This document shows, in pieces, positions 47,147-55,744 of a stretch of DNA of 64,000 bases. Location: the NCBI RefSeq assembly GCF_900182695.1, contig NZ_FXTK01000001.1:248001-312000 (forward strand). The letters run 5' to 3'. Positions within the stretch are counted from its first letter, which is position 1. Every line of letters starts with the position of its first letter. The notes below the pieces were generated by a model. That model saw only the letters and a list, made by a program, of their open reading frames with translations, was not told the origin of the DNA and made no database searches. Made by a program: the position numbers and the translations under genes. This DNA is from Paracoccus laeviglucosivorans (lineage in GTDB: Bacteria; Pseudomonadota; Alphaproteobacteria; Rhodobacterales; Rhodobacteraceae).

Positions 47147-48759
47147 TGGCTTCGACGCCCGGAACGGATACGGCCCCCGCAATCGAATTGCGGGGGATTT
47201 CCAAGGCTTTCGGTCCCGTGCAGGCAAACAAGGGCATCGACCTTGTCGTGCCGCGCGGGACGATCCACGGCATCATCGGTGAAAACGGGGCCGGGAAATC
47301 GACGTTGATGTCGATCCTGTATGGCTTCTATCGCCCCGATGCAGGGGAAATCCTGATCGGCGGCAAGCCCACGGCCATCACCGACAGCCAGACTGCGATC
47401 CGTTCGGGCATCGGCATGGTGTTCCAGCATTTCAAGCTGGTGCAGAACTTCACCGTGCTGGAAAACGTCATCCTCGGGGCCGAGGACGGGGGGCTGCTGC
47501 GCCCGTCCCTGTCCCGCGCGCGGGGCGAGTTGAAGCGCCTGGCAAGCGAATACGAATTGCAGGTCGATCCCGATGCGCTGGTCGAGGAGTTGTCCGTCGG
47601 CCACCAGCAACGGGTCGAAATACTGAAAGCCCTGTATCGGCAGGCTGACATCCTGATCCTTGACGAACCGACCGGCGTGTTGACCCCCGCCGAGGCTGAT
47701 CACCTGTTTCGCATCCTTCGCGGCCTGCGCGACGAAGGCAAAACAATCATCCTGATCACCCACAAACTGCGCGAGATCATGGAGATCACCGACAATGTTT
47801 CGGTGATGCGGCGGGGCGAGATGGTCGCATCCGTCAAGACCCGCGAAACCAACCCGACGCAACTGGCCGAGCTGATGGTGGGCCGCAAGGTGCTGCTGCG
47901 CGTGGACAAGGCCCCAGCCCAGCCCGGCGCGCCGATCCTGTCGGTGCGGGGCCTGCGCATGGTCGATACGGCGGGCGTCGAGCGGCTGCGCGGTATCGAC
48001 CTGGACATTCACGCCGGTGAGATTCTGGGGATTGCCGGGGTTTCGGGCAACGGCCAGACGCAATTGCTGGAAATCCTTGGCGGCTATCCCGAAAAGGGCG
48101 CGCGGCTTGAGGGCACGGTGACGCTGAACGGCCAGCCCCTGCCGCTGACCGGCAGCGATGCGCGGGCGCGGCGTCAGGCGGGCGTGGGCCACGTGCCCGA
48201 GGATCGGCAGGTCGAAGGACTGATCATGGATTTCGCCGCGTGGGAAAACGTGGCTTTCGGCTATCATGACGCGCCCGAATTCCAGAACGGCCTGCTGATG
48301 GACAATGCCGCGATCCGCGCCGACGCGGCAGGCAAGATGCAGCGTTTCGACGTGCGCCCGCCCAACCCGGAACTGGCGGCCAAGAATTTCTCGGGCGGGA
48401 ACCAGCAAAAGATCGTCGTCGCGCGCGAGGTCGAGCGCAATCCCGACCTGCTGCTGATCGGCCAGCCCACGCGCGGCGTCGATATCGGCGCGATCGAATT
48501 CATCCACAAACGCATCGTGGAACTGCGCGACGCGGGCAAGGCCGTGCTGCTGGTTTCGGTCGAGCTGGATGAGATCACGGCACTGTCGGACCGGATTGCC
48601 GTGATGTTCGACGGGCGGATCATGGGCGAACGCCTGCCGGATCAGGCGACGGTCGCCGATCTGGGCTGCCTGATGGCCGGGGTCGATCCGGCCACGACCG
48701 CGCCTGAGGATGCGATAACCCCCGCCACTGCGCCGGGGCTGGACGAAGGGGTCCGCTGA
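47146..48759 (+). CDS. Nucleoside ABC transporter ATP-binding protein (duplicated ATPase)
   Basis: A 537-residue ABC ATPase with two nucleotide-binding domains, as in sugar and nucleoside importers. Walker A is IIGENGAGKSTLMSILYG in the first domain; in the second it is degenerate (GIAGVSGNGQTQLLEILGG). Signatures are ELSVGHQQRVEILKALYR and FSGGNQQKIVVAREVERNP, with Walker B LILDEPTGVLTP. The Walker A lysine is lost in domain two, so that site is likely less active, which is usual in this family. It overlaps the binding-protein stop by one base. Confidence 0.95.
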   Translation: MASTPGTDTAPAIELRGISKAFGPVQANKGIDLVVPRGTIHGIIGENGAGKSTLMSILYGFYRPDAGEILIGGKPTAITDSQTAIRSGIGMVFQHFKLVQNFTVLENVILGAEDGGLLRPSLSRARGELKRLASEYELQVDPDALVEELSVGHQQRVEILKALYRQADILILDEPTGVLTPAEADHLFRILRGLRDEGKTIILITHKLREIMEITDNVSVMRRGEMVASVKTRETNPTQLAELMVGRKVLLRVDKAPAQPGAPILSVRGLRMVDTAGVERLRGIDLDIHAGEILGIAGVSGNGQTQLLEILGGYPEKGARLEGTVTLNGQPLPLTGSDARARRQAGVGHVPEDRQVEGLIMDFAAWENVAFGYHDAPEFQNGLLMDNAAIRADAAGKMQRFDVRPPNPELAAKNFSGGNQQKIVVAREVERNPDLLLIGQPTRGVDIGAIEFIHKRIVELRDAGKAVLLVSVELDEITALSDRIAVMFDGRIMGERLPDQATVADLGCLMAGVDPATTAPEDAITPATAPGLDEGVR

Positions 48760-48760
48760 T

Positions 48761-49858
48761 ATGGAGCGTATGCCGAAATGGGCCGATGTGGTCCTGACGC
48801 CGCTGATCTCGCTGGTGCTGGCTTTTGCGATCTCGGCCGTGGTGATCCTTGCGATCGGTGAAAGCCCGGTCGAGGCCTTGAAGGTCATGGTCGAAGGCGC
48901 GCTTTTTTCCAGCTATGGCTGGGGTTTCACGCTGTATTACACGACGAATTTCATCTTCACCGGGCTGGCCGTCATGGTCGCCTATCACGCCGGGCTGTTC
49001 AATATCGGCGGAGAGGGGCAGGCCGCGATGGGTGGGCTTGGCGTCGCACTGATGCTGCTGTTCGTGCCTTGGCCGCATTGGGCGCTGGCGCTGCCCGGCG
49101 CAATGATCGGGGCTGCGGCTTTCGGCGCGCTTTGGGCGCTGATCCCCGCCTGGCTACAGGCCAAACGCGGCAGCCATATCGTCATCACCACGATCATGTT
49201 CAACTTTATCGCCGCGGCGCTGCTGAACTATGTGCTGGTGAACCTGCTGCGCCCCGTGGGCAAGATGGACCCGGCCACCGCGAATTTCCCCGAACCGACG
49301 CATCTGCCCTCGATCTCGGACCTGTTGCTGTCGCTGGGCATCGAATGGGGCAAGAACACGCCCGTCAACGTGACGTTCTTCATCGCGCTGGCGGCCTGTC
49401 TGCTGGTCTGGCTGCTGATCTGGCGCACGCGGCTTGGCTATGAAATCCGCGCCTTCGGCAAATCCGAACCGGGTGCGGTCTATGCCGGGATCTCGCCCAC
49501 GCGGATCACGGTCATCGCCATGCTGATCTCGGGCGGGCTGGCCGGGCTGATGGCCATCAACAATGTGATGGGAGAGGCCGAGCGGCTGGTCCTGAATTCG
49601 GTCGAAGGCGCGGGCTTTATCGGCATCGCGGTGGCGCTGATGGGCCGCAACCATCCGTTCGGCGTGCTGCTGGCCGCGTTCCTGTTCGGGTTTCTGTATC
49701 AGGGCGGGGGTGAGCTTGCGCTGTGGACCAGCATCCCGCGCGAGCTGATCGTCGTCATTCAGGCACTGGTCATCCTGTTCACCGGTGCGCTGGACAATAT
49801 GGTGCGTATGCCGCTGGAACGCCTGTTCATGGCGCTGCGCCGCAAAAAGGAGGCGTGA
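48761..49858 (+). CDS. Nucleoside ABC transporter permease 1
   Basis: A 365-residue membrane permease of the BPD_transp_2 family (NupB/YufP type) with about nine transmembrane segments. AYHAGLFNIGGEGQAAMGG is the hallmark loop that contacts the ATPase. IRAFGKSEPGAVYAGISPTRITV follows, and GFIGIAVALMGRNHPFGVLLAAFLFG is near the end. It lies one base after the ATPase gene, with TGATG overlap to the LysE gene. It should pair with permease 2. Confidence 0.95.
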   Translation: MERMPKWADVVLTPLISLVLAFAISAVVILAIGESPVEALKVMVEGALFSSYGWGFTLYYTTNFIFTGLAVMVAYHAGLFNIGGEGQAAMGGLGVALMLLFVPWPHWALALPGAMIGAAAFGALWALIPAWLQAKRGSHIVITTIMFNFIAAALLNYVLVNLLRPVGKMDPATANFPEPTHLPSISDLLLSLGIEWGKNTPVNVTFFIALAACLLVWLLIWRTRLGYEIRAFGKSEPGAVYAGISPTRITVIAMLISGGLAGLMAINNVMGEAERLVLNSVEGAGFIGIAVALMGRNHPFGVLLAAFLFGFLYQGGGELALWTSIPRELIVVIQALVILFTGALDNMVRMPLERLFMALRRKKEA

Positions 49859-50493
49859 TGGACTGGCTGATCCCCTTTCTGCCCGCCTTTCTGGCGGCCT
49901 ATTCCATACAGATCGTGGGTGTCATGTCGCCCGGCCCGGCCGTGGCACTGCTGCTGGGCATCGGTGCCGAACAGGGTCGAGCATCCGCGCTGATGGCGGC
50001 ATTCGGCATCGCCTGCGGGGCAGGTGTGCTGGCTTTGGCCACCAGTCTGGGGCTGGGGCTGATCATGCAGGAAATCGCTTGGGCGGGCACCGCATTGCGC
50101 CTGCTGGGCGCGGGCTATCTGGCATGGCTGGCCTATAAGGCGATGAAGAAAGCCCTGTCCCCGCCGCAGGTCCATGTGGCCGAGGTGCGCCGCCAGCCCA
50201 TGTTGCGGCTGTTCCTGACCGGGCTGGGATTGCAGATCACCAATATCAAGGCGCTTGTCTTCTGGATGGCCGCAGCCAGCGTCGGCCCTGCGCAGAACGC
50301 GCCGCTGCCGGTGCTGCTGGTCTTTGCGCTTGGTGGCACGGTCCTGTCGCTGGCGGGGCATGGCTTCTGGGCGGTGGTGCTGTCCTCGCGTCCGGTGCGC
50401 CACGCCTATAACCGCGCCCGCCGCTGGATCGAAGGCGCGCTTGGCATCTTTCTGGGCGCGATGGCCCTGCGCATGGCAATGGAGCGTCGCTGA
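49858..50493 (+). CDS. LysE-family exporter inside the nucleoside transporter operon
   Basis: A 211-residue LysE/RhtB-type membrane exporter with about six helices. QIVGVMSPGPAVALLLGIGA contains the family's MSPGP loop, and LRLLGAGYLAWLAYKAMKKA and GLGLQITNIKALVFWMAAA are typical. Members export amino acids or related metabolites. It lies between the two permease genes of the nucleoside importer, joined by one-base overlaps on both sides, with AAGGAGG as ribosome binding site. Export of a purine-related product is a guess from context. Confidence 0.9.
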   Translation: MDWLIPFLPAFLAAYSIQIVGVMSPGPAVALLLGIGAEQGRASALMAAFGIACGAGVLALATSLGLGLIMQEIAWAGTALRLLGAGYLAWLAYKAMKKALSPPQVHVAEVRRQPMLRLFLTGLGLQITNIKALVFWMAAASVGPAQNAPLPVLLVFALGGTVLSLAGHGFWAVVLSSRPVRHAYNRARRWIEGALGIFLGAMALRMAMERR

Positions 50494-51458
50494 TGGATTT
50501 CCCGACAATCATCCAGATCCTCGACAGTGCTGTGCGCCTGATGACGCCCTTGCTGCTGGCCTGTCTGGCCGGGCTTTATTCGGAACGCGCGGGCGTCTTC
50601 GACATCGGGCTTGAAGGCAAGATGCTGATGGCGGCCTTTACCGCCGCATCCGTCGCCTATGCCACCGGCAGCGCGTGGCTGGGCTTGTGTGCGGGCATCG
50701 CCGGGTCGCTGGCCTTGTCACTGATCCACGGCATGTCCTCGATCACGTTCCGGGGCAATCAGCTGATCTCCGGGGTCGCGATCAACTTCCTCGCCTCGGG
50801 GCTGACGGTGCTGCTGGGGCAAAAGATATTCGGCCTTGGCGGGCGCACGCCCTCGCTTGAGGGGGCGGCGCGGTTCAACGAAATCACCCTGCCCTTTGCC
50901 GACGCGCTGCGCCCTGTGCCAGTGATCGGGCCCATCTATGCCGATCTGATTTCGGGGCATTCGGTGCTGGTCTATCTGGCCTTTGCCTTCGTGCCGCTGA
51001 CGTGGTGGGTGCTTTACCGCACGCGCTTTGGTCTGCGGCTGCGGGCGGTGGGGGAAAACCCCGCCTCGGTCGATACGGCGGGGGTGTCCGTCACGCGGCT
51101 GCGCTATGCCGCCGTGGGCATCTGCGGCGTCTTGTGCGGTATTGCGGGCGCCTATCTGGCCACCGGGATTTCCGCAGGCTTCGTCAAGGAAATGTCGGCA
51201 GGCCGCGGCTATATCGCGCTGGCGGCGCTGATATTCGCCAAGTGGCGGCCGTGGAGCGCGCTTTTCGCCACCTTCCTGTTCGGCCTGCTTGAGGCATTGG
51301 CGAACCGCTATCCGAACCTTGATCTGGGCATCATCACCGTCCCTTCGATGTTCATGAGCGCGCTGCCCTATATCCTGACCGTCATCATTCTGGCCGGCTT
51401 CGTCGGTCGCGCCATCCCGCCACGCGCGGGCGGAGAACCCTATGTCAAAGAGCGCTGA
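50493..51458 (+). CDS. Nucleoside ABC transporter permease 2
   Basis: A 321-residue permease of the same BPD_transp_2 family (NupC/YufQ type). LYSERAGVFDIGLEGKMLMAAF is the ATPase-contact loop. ITFRGNQLISGVAINFLASG, RAVGENPASVDTAGVSVTRLRY and AGRGYIALAALIFAKWRPW are typical. Eight or nine helices are visible. It partners permease 1 to form the channel. It overlaps the phosphorylase gene by 17 bases. Confidence 0.95.
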   Translation: MDFPTIIQILDSAVRLMTPLLLACLAGLYSERAGVFDIGLEGKMLMAAFTAASVAYATGSAWLGLCAGIAGSLALSLIHGMSSITFRGNQLISGVAINFLASGLTVLLGQKIFGLGGRTPSLEGAARFNEITLPFADALRPVPVIGPIYADLISGHSVLVYLAFAFVPLTWWVLYRTRFGLRLRAVGENPASVDTAGVSVTRLRYAAVGICGVLCGIAGAYLATGISAGFVKEMSAGRGYIALAALIFAKWRPWSALFATFLFGLLEALANRYPNLDLGIITVPSMFMSALPYILTVIILAGFVGRAIPPRAGGEPYVKER

Positions 51459-52239
51459 GCTAGCCCGTCTGATCCAGGAACGCGCCGGGGATCAGCCGCC
51501 GGAATACGGTCTGATCCTGGGTTCCGGCCTTGGCCATCTGTCGGCAGCGGTCGAGGGCGTGGCGATCCCCTATTCCGACCTGCCGGGCTTTCCCCATGCA
51601 GGCGTGTCGGGCCATGTGCCGCAGCTTGTCGTGGGCCAGCTGGAAGGGCGGCGGGTCGCGGTGTTCGGTGGGCGGTCGCATTACTACGAATCCGGGCGTG
51701 CGGATGTCATGCGCCTGCCGCTTGAGGTCTTGCAGGCTTTGGGTTGCGGGCGGCTGATCCTGACCAATGCGGCGGGCAGCCTGCGGGCGGAAAATCCGCC
51801 GGGATCGCTGATGCTGCTGTCCGATCACATCGCCTTTGCCGGGACGAACCCGCTGATCGGCGAGGCGACCGATGCGCGTTTCGTGCCGCTGACGGATGCG
51901 CATGACGCGGAAATCCGGGCAGGGTTGAAGGCTGCGGCGCTGGCCGAGGGCGTGGACCTGCCCGAAGGGGTCTATTGCTGGTTCTCGGGCCCGTCGTTCG
52001 AAACCCCCGCCGAGATCCGCGCCGCAAAGGTGCTGGGTGCTGACGCCGTGGGCATGTCCACCGTCCCCGAGGTGATCCTGTCGCGTTTTCTGGGTCTGCG
52101 CTGCGCTGCCGTATCGGTCATCACCAATATGGGCGCAGGCATGTCGGATGAATCGATCAGCCACGAACATACCAAGGCGATGGCCCCCCTTGGGGCAGCA
52201 AAGCTGGAACAGGTGCTAAGGCGTTTCCTGCGCGGCTGA
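51442..52239 (+). CDS. Purine nucleoside phosphorylase
   Basis: A 265-residue trimeric-type (PNP/MTAP family) purine nucleoside phosphorylase, which splits inosine, guanosine or xanthosine with phosphate into base and ribose-1-phosphate. YGLILGSGLGHLSAAVEG is the phosphate loop, HAGVSGHVPQLVVGQL carries the active-site His, FGGRSHYYESGRADVM follows, and GMSTVPEVI is the conserved purine-binding region. It ends the transporter operon, so imported nucleosides are cleaved at once. GGCGGAGAACCC precedes the ATG inside the permease gene. Confidence 0.95.
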   Translation: MSKSAELARLIQERAGDQPPEYGLILGSGLGHLSAAVEGVAIPYSDLPGFPHAGVSGHVPQLVVGQLEGRRVAVFGGRSHYYESGRADVMRLPLEVLQALGCGRLILTNAAGSLRAENPPGSLMLLSDHIAFAGTNPLIGEATDARFVPLTDAHDAEIRAGLKAAALAEGVDLPEGVYCWFSGPSFETPAEIRAAKVLGADAVGMSTVPEVILSRFLGLRCAAVSVITNMGAGMSDESISHEHTKAMAPLGAAKLEQVLRRFLRG

Positions 52240-52295
52240 CCCGCTTTCGGGGCGGGCTGCAGGATGGCGATCATCTGCCGCGCTTGGGCGCGATC

Positions 52296-52317
52296 GAACC
52301 CGGATCAAGCCGGGTTC
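52296..52317 (+). terminator. Possible bidirectional terminator after the phosphorylase gene
   Basis: GAACCCGG and CCGGGTTC form a perfect 8-bp stem with a six-base loop between the convergent phosphorylase and transpeptidase genes. No clear T-run follows on either side. Confidence 0.45.
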
Positions 52318-52343
52318 AATGCTAAGTTTGGGCGAATGCCGGA

Positions 52344-52928
52344 TCAGTAAACGTAGACGGGGGTGCCTTGCGGAACCTGTTCATACAGGTCCATCACCGC
52401 CTCGTTGCGCATACGGATGCAGCCGTTCGACACGGCGCGGCCGATCGAATTCGGCTCGGTCGTGCCATGGATGCGGATCGAGGTGTCGTTGCCCTTGGCG
52501 TCGTAAAGATACAACGCCCGCGCGCCCAGCGGGTTGGTCGGGCCACCCGGCATACCGTCAGCCCATTTGCCGTATTGTTCCGGCTTGCGCTTGATCATCG
52601 CGGGGGTGGGGGTCCAGCTGGGCCATTCGGTCTTGCGGCCAACGGTGGCGCGGCCTTTCCAGACCAGTTCCGCCGTGCCCACGGCCACGCCGTAACGGAT
52701 CGCGCGGCCCGGTGCGATGACGTGATACAGGAAAAAGTCCTTGGAAACCACGACGATGCTACCCACCTCAAAATCGGGGCGGATTGCAACTTCGGTCGGC
52801 GCATAGGGGTCGCGGCGGGTCTGGGCGGCGGCCGCAGCGGCGGCGGGCGCGGTCTGACCTTGGGCCAGCGCCAACGAAGGCGCAGCCAGCAGCGGCAGGG
52901 AAAGCATCAGAATCTGACGGCGGTTCAT
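52344..52928 (-). CDS. L,D-transpeptidase (YkuD domain)
   Basis: A 194-residue exported L,D-transpeptidase. The signal peptide is MNRRQILMLSLPLLAAPSLA, an Ala-rich linker follows, and the YkuD domain begins at about residue 55. The catalytic signature is IRIHGTTEPNSIGRAVSNG followed by CIRM, with the nucleophile Cys. Such enzymes make 3-3 peptidoglycan crosslinks or attach lipoproteins to the wall. ATG 52928 follows AGGACAGGA; an ATG seven codons upstream is less likely. The N-terminus is somewhat Tat-like, but the twin-arginine motif is incomplete. Confidence 0.93.
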   Translation of the reverse strand: MNRRQILMLSLPLLAAPSLALAQGQTAPAAAAAAAQTRRDPYAPTEVAIRPDFEVGSIVVVSKDFFLYHVIAPGRAIRYGVAVGTAELVWKGRATVGRKTEWPSWTPTPAMIKRKPEQYGKWADGMPGGPTNPLGARALYLYDAKGNDTSIRIHGTTEPNSIGRAVSNGCIRMRNEAVMDLYEQVPQGTPVYVY

Positions 52929-53019
52929 AGTCCTGTCCTGAAATTTCAAGCGTCTGTTAACTAGGCGGTATCGTCTTGCGCCGCCGGGATCAACTCAAAG
53001 CGCCGTGACGCGCTTGAAT

Positions 53020-53048
53020 CGATGCGGAAACGTGCCTAGCTTGCATCG
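53020..53048 (+). other. Inverted repeat in front of the leader ORF
   Basis: CGATGC (53020-53025) and GCATCG (53043-53048) flank a 17-base spacer and end three bases before the AAGGAG of the 53065 ORF. It could be a protein-binding dyad or a 5' UTR stem. No recognisable CueR-type box is seen. Confidence 0.35.
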
Positions 53049-53064
53049 CATAAGGAGCCCGCCG

Positions 53065-53295
53065 ATGTGCTGCGCGACCAAACCTATTGCCCGACCGACA
53101 CCGCCGCGCCGCGCCCTGACGCGGGCCGCACATCTGTGCCGGGGTCGCGGTGGGCGCGGTTGCCGCTGTCACGTCGCGGCGCGACCCAGCCATGCGCAAC
53201 CGCACCCCGTGCCGCCGCGCGCCCTGCAGACCCTGATCCCGCAAGCGCCAAGGCAGGCGCCGCAACGACCGCAGGGACCGCCCTGCCCCGTCTGA
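53065..53295 (+). CDS. Cys/Pro-rich small ORF, candidate copper-responsive leader of copA
   Basis: A 76-codon ORF with AAGGAG seven bases before its ATG. It starts MCCATKP and has a Cys cluster LCRGRGGRGCRCHV (Cys25, 33, 35). Its last 36 residues contain 12 prolines and end QGPPCPV at the stop. copA starts 34 bases after the stop. Rhodobacter CutF, upstream of the cutOG copper genes, has a Cys motif and a Pro-rich end and controls translation of the next gene; this ORF has similar general features but I see no clear sequence homology. It could also be chance coding in GC-rich DNA. Confidence 0.45.
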   Translation: MCCATKPIARPTPPRRALTRAAHLCRGRGGRGCRCHVAARPSHAQPHPVPPRALQTLIPQAPRQAPQRPQGPPCPV

Positions 53296-53318
53296 TCCGC
53301 GATTTTCGCCACTCAGAC
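53290..53318 (+). promoter_or_regulatory. Hairpin joining the leader ORF stop to the copA ribosome binding site
   Basis: GTCTGA (53290-53295, containing the leader stop TGA) pairs with TCAGAC (53313-53318), and an inner GCGA/TCGC stem closes a TTT loop. The copA ribosome binding site AGGACAGGA begins at 53319. A ribosome paused at the leader end would open this hairpin. Confidence 0.5.
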
Positions 53319-53329
53319 AGGACAGGACG

Positions 53330-55744
53330 ATGAAAACCCACATCCATCAGGCCGATCTGGCCATCACCGGCATGAGCTGCGCATCCTGTGCAGGCCGGGT
53401 CGAACGTGCGCTGGCCGCCGTGCCGGGCGTCACCGCGCCAAGCGTGAACCTTGCCACCGGCCGCGCGCATTTCACGCTGACCGACCCCAAGGCGCTGGCA
53501 GATGCCGTGGCCGCGCTGGAAAAAGCGGGCTACCCTGCCGAAACCCTCCAAACGCGGCTTGAGGTGCAGGGGATGAGCTGCGCCTCATGCTCGGGTCGCG
53601 TGGAAAAGGCGCTGGCCGCCCAGCCGGGCGTTACGCAGGCGGTGGTGAACCTTGCCACAGGAACCGCGACGGTCAGCCATTCGGCGGCGGTGGATCCGCA
53701 GGTCTTGGCGCGGCTGGTCAGCGACAAGGGCTATCCCGCGCAGGTGCAGGCCGATCACGCGCCGCATCTGCACGACCATGCCGGGGACGCGACAGCACTG
53801 CGCCGCGCATTCCTGATCGCCCTGCTGCTGACGCTGCCGGTGTTTGTCGCAGAGATGGGCGGGCATCTGATCCCCGCCCTGCACCATTGGCTGCATATGA
53901 CCATCGGCCAGACCCCGCTGTGGCTGGCCGAATTCGTGCTGACAACGGCGGTTCTGGCCGGTCCGGGGCGCGTGTTCTTTCGCGTGGGCATCCCCGCCCT
54001 GCTGCGCAGCACGCCCGAGATGAACAGCCTTGTCGCGCTGGGAGCCGGGGCGGCGTGGCTTTATTCCGCCGTCGCGACCTTTGCACCGGGGCTGCTGCCC
54101 GAAGCCTCGCGCCACGTGTATTACGAGGCTGCGGCGGTCATCGTCACGCTGATCCTGCTGGGCCGCTGGCTTGAGGCGCGGGCCAAGGGTCAGGCCGGAC
54201 AGGCGATCCGCCGGCTGATCGAACTGGCCCCCGCGACCGCCCGCGTCGAACGCGGCGGCAAAGTGGTCGAACTGCCCGTAGCCCAGCTTCGCGCGGGCGA
54301 CATTGTAAGACTTGCCCCCGGCGAACGGGTGGCGGTCGATGGCGAACTGACCGAAGGCCGGGGCAGCATCGACGAATCCATGCTGACCGGAGAGCCGGTC
54401 CCCGCCGCCAAATCCCCCGGCGACAAGGTGACCGGCGGGACCGTCAACGGCGGCACAGCCCTGAGCTATCGCGTGACAGCCACGGGCGGCGACACGACGC
54501 TGGCCCGTATCATCGCCATGGTGCAGGACGCGCAATCGGCCAAGCTGCCGGTGCAGGCGCTGGTGGACCGCATCACAGCGGTTTTCGTGCCGGTGGTCAT
54601 CGGGCTGGCGCTGCTGACCTTTGGCATCTGGCTGGCATTTGCCGGGATCGGTGATGCGCTGGTCGCCGCCATCTCGGTCCTGATCATCGCCTGCCCTTGC
54701 GCGATGGGGCTGGCGGTTCCGGTTTCGATCATGGTCGGCACGGGGCGCGGCGCCGAGCTGGGGGTGCTGTTCCGGCGCGGCGATGCGCTGCAACGGCTGG
54801 CCGATGCGCGGATCGTCGGCTTTGACAAGACGGGGACGCTGACCCAAGGCCGACCCGCGCTGGTCCATCTGGCGACCGAGGGGATCGCGCGTGATCAGGC
54901 GCTGCATCTGGCCGCCAGCGCCGAGGCGCGGTCCGAACACCCCCTTGCCACCGCCATCGTCGCGGCGGCCAAGGGCATGGAACTGGCCCCAGCCGAAGCC
55001 GTGACCGCAACCCCCGGCCGCGGCCTTGGCGCGCAGGTGCAGGGCCACACCCTGCTGATCGGCAATGCTGCTGCGCTGACGCAGGCGGGCATCGTCCCGC
55101 ACTCTGCGCTGATCGCACAGGCGCAGGGCTGGGCCAGCGAAGGCGCGACCCCGGTGCATATGGCCGTGGACGGGCGGCATGTCGCGGCGATGGCCCTGGC
55201 CGATCCGATCCGACCGCAGGCGGCGCGGGCAATCGCGGAACTGCACGGGCTGGGGGTGCGGACCGCCATGATCTCGGGCGATGTGCAGGCCACGGCGGAT
55301 GCGGTGGGCGCGAAGCTGGGCATCGACCGCGTGATCGCGGGCGTCCTGCCCGAAGGCAAGCTGGCCGCAATCCGCGACATGGGTGACGGCACGGTCTTTG
55401 TCGGTGACGGCATCAACGACGCGCCCGCGCTGGCCGCCGCCGAAACCGGCATCGCAATGGGCACGGGCACCGATGTCGCCATCGAATCGGCCGAGGTCGT
55501 GCTGGTGGGCGGCGATCCGCAGGGCGTTTCCCGCGCGCTGCGTCTGTCACGGGCCGTCATGTGCAATATCCGGCAAAACCTGTTCTGGGCCTTTGCCTAT
55601 AACGCAGCGTTGATTCCCGTCGCCATGGGTGTTCTGCTACCTTTTGGCGGGCCGCAGCTTTCGCCCATGCTGGGGGCGGGCGCGATGGCGCTGTCTTCGG
55701 TTTTTGTCGTCACCAATGCCCTGAGGTTAAAGAGTTTCGCATGA
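53330..55744 (+). CDS. copA: Copper-exporting P1B-type ATPase
   Basis: CopA, 804 residues, pumps Cu(I) out of the cytoplasm. Two N-terminal metal-binding domains carry GMSCASCAGRV (Cys17, Cys20) and GMSCASCSGRV (Cys84, Cys87). Eight transmembrane helices follow, with the CPC ion site in IIACPCAMGLAVP. SMLTGEPVP is the actuator motif, FDKTGTLTQG is the phosphorylation site, and SEHPLATAI and VGDGINDAPAL are the nucleotide and hinge motifs. AGGACAGGAC precedes the ATG. It overlaps the arylesterase gene by four bases. No cueR or copZ is nearby. Confidence 0.97.
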   Translation: MKTHIHQADLAITGMSCASCAGRVERALAAVPGVTAPSVNLATGRAHFTLTDPKALADAVAALEKAGYPAETLQTRLEVQGMSCASCSGRVEKALAAQPGVTQAVVNLATGTATVSHSAAVDPQVLARLVSDKGYPAQVQADHAPHLHDHAGDATALRRAFLIALLLTLPVFVAEMGGHLIPALHHWLHMTIGQTPLWLAEFVLTTAVLAGPGRVFFRVGIPALLRSTPEMNSLVALGAGAAWLYSAVATFAPGLLPEASRHVYYEAAAVIVTLILLGRWLEARAKGQAGQAIRRLIELAPATARVERGGKVVELPVAQLRAGDIVRLAPGERVAVDGELTEGRGSIDESMLTGEPVPAAKSPGDKVTGGTVNGGTALSYRVTATGGDTTLARIIAMVQDAQSAKLPVQALVDRITAVFVPVVIGLALLTFGIWLAFAGIGDALVAAISVLIIACPCAMGLAVPVSIMVGTGRGAELGVLFRRGDALQRLADARIVGFDKTGTLTQGRPALVHLATEGIARDQALHLAASAEARSEHPLATAIVAAAKGMELAPAEAVTATPGRGLGAQVQGHTLLIGNAAALTQAGIVPHSALIAQAQGWASEGATPVHMAVDGRHVAAMALADPIRPQAARAIAELHGLGVRTAMISGDVQATADAVGAKLGIDRVIAGVLPEGKLAAIRDMGDGTVFVGDGINDAPALAAAETGIAMGTGTDVAIESAEVVLVGGDPQGVSRALRLSRAVMCNIRQNLFWAFAYNAALIPVAMGVLLPFGGPQLSPMLGAGAMALSSVFVVTNALRLKSFA

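Noticed and set aside
47146..48759. Damaged second ATPase site in the nucleoside ABC protein
   Set aside because: The degenerate second Walker A is normal for this family of duplicated ATPases, so it is not a sign of gene decay.
53067..53333. An 88-codon frame starting with GTG two bases after the leader ATG
   Set aside because: It shares the ribosome binding site but starts with GTG and lacks the Cys cluster and clear end. The ATG frame is preferred, though I cannot exclude this one by sequence alone.
52990..53343. A 117-codon minus-strand frame opposite the copA leader region
   Set aside because: It has no ribosome binding site, is Arg-rich without domain signs, and would overlap the copA start. 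The plus-strand ORF with AAGGAG is the better candidate.
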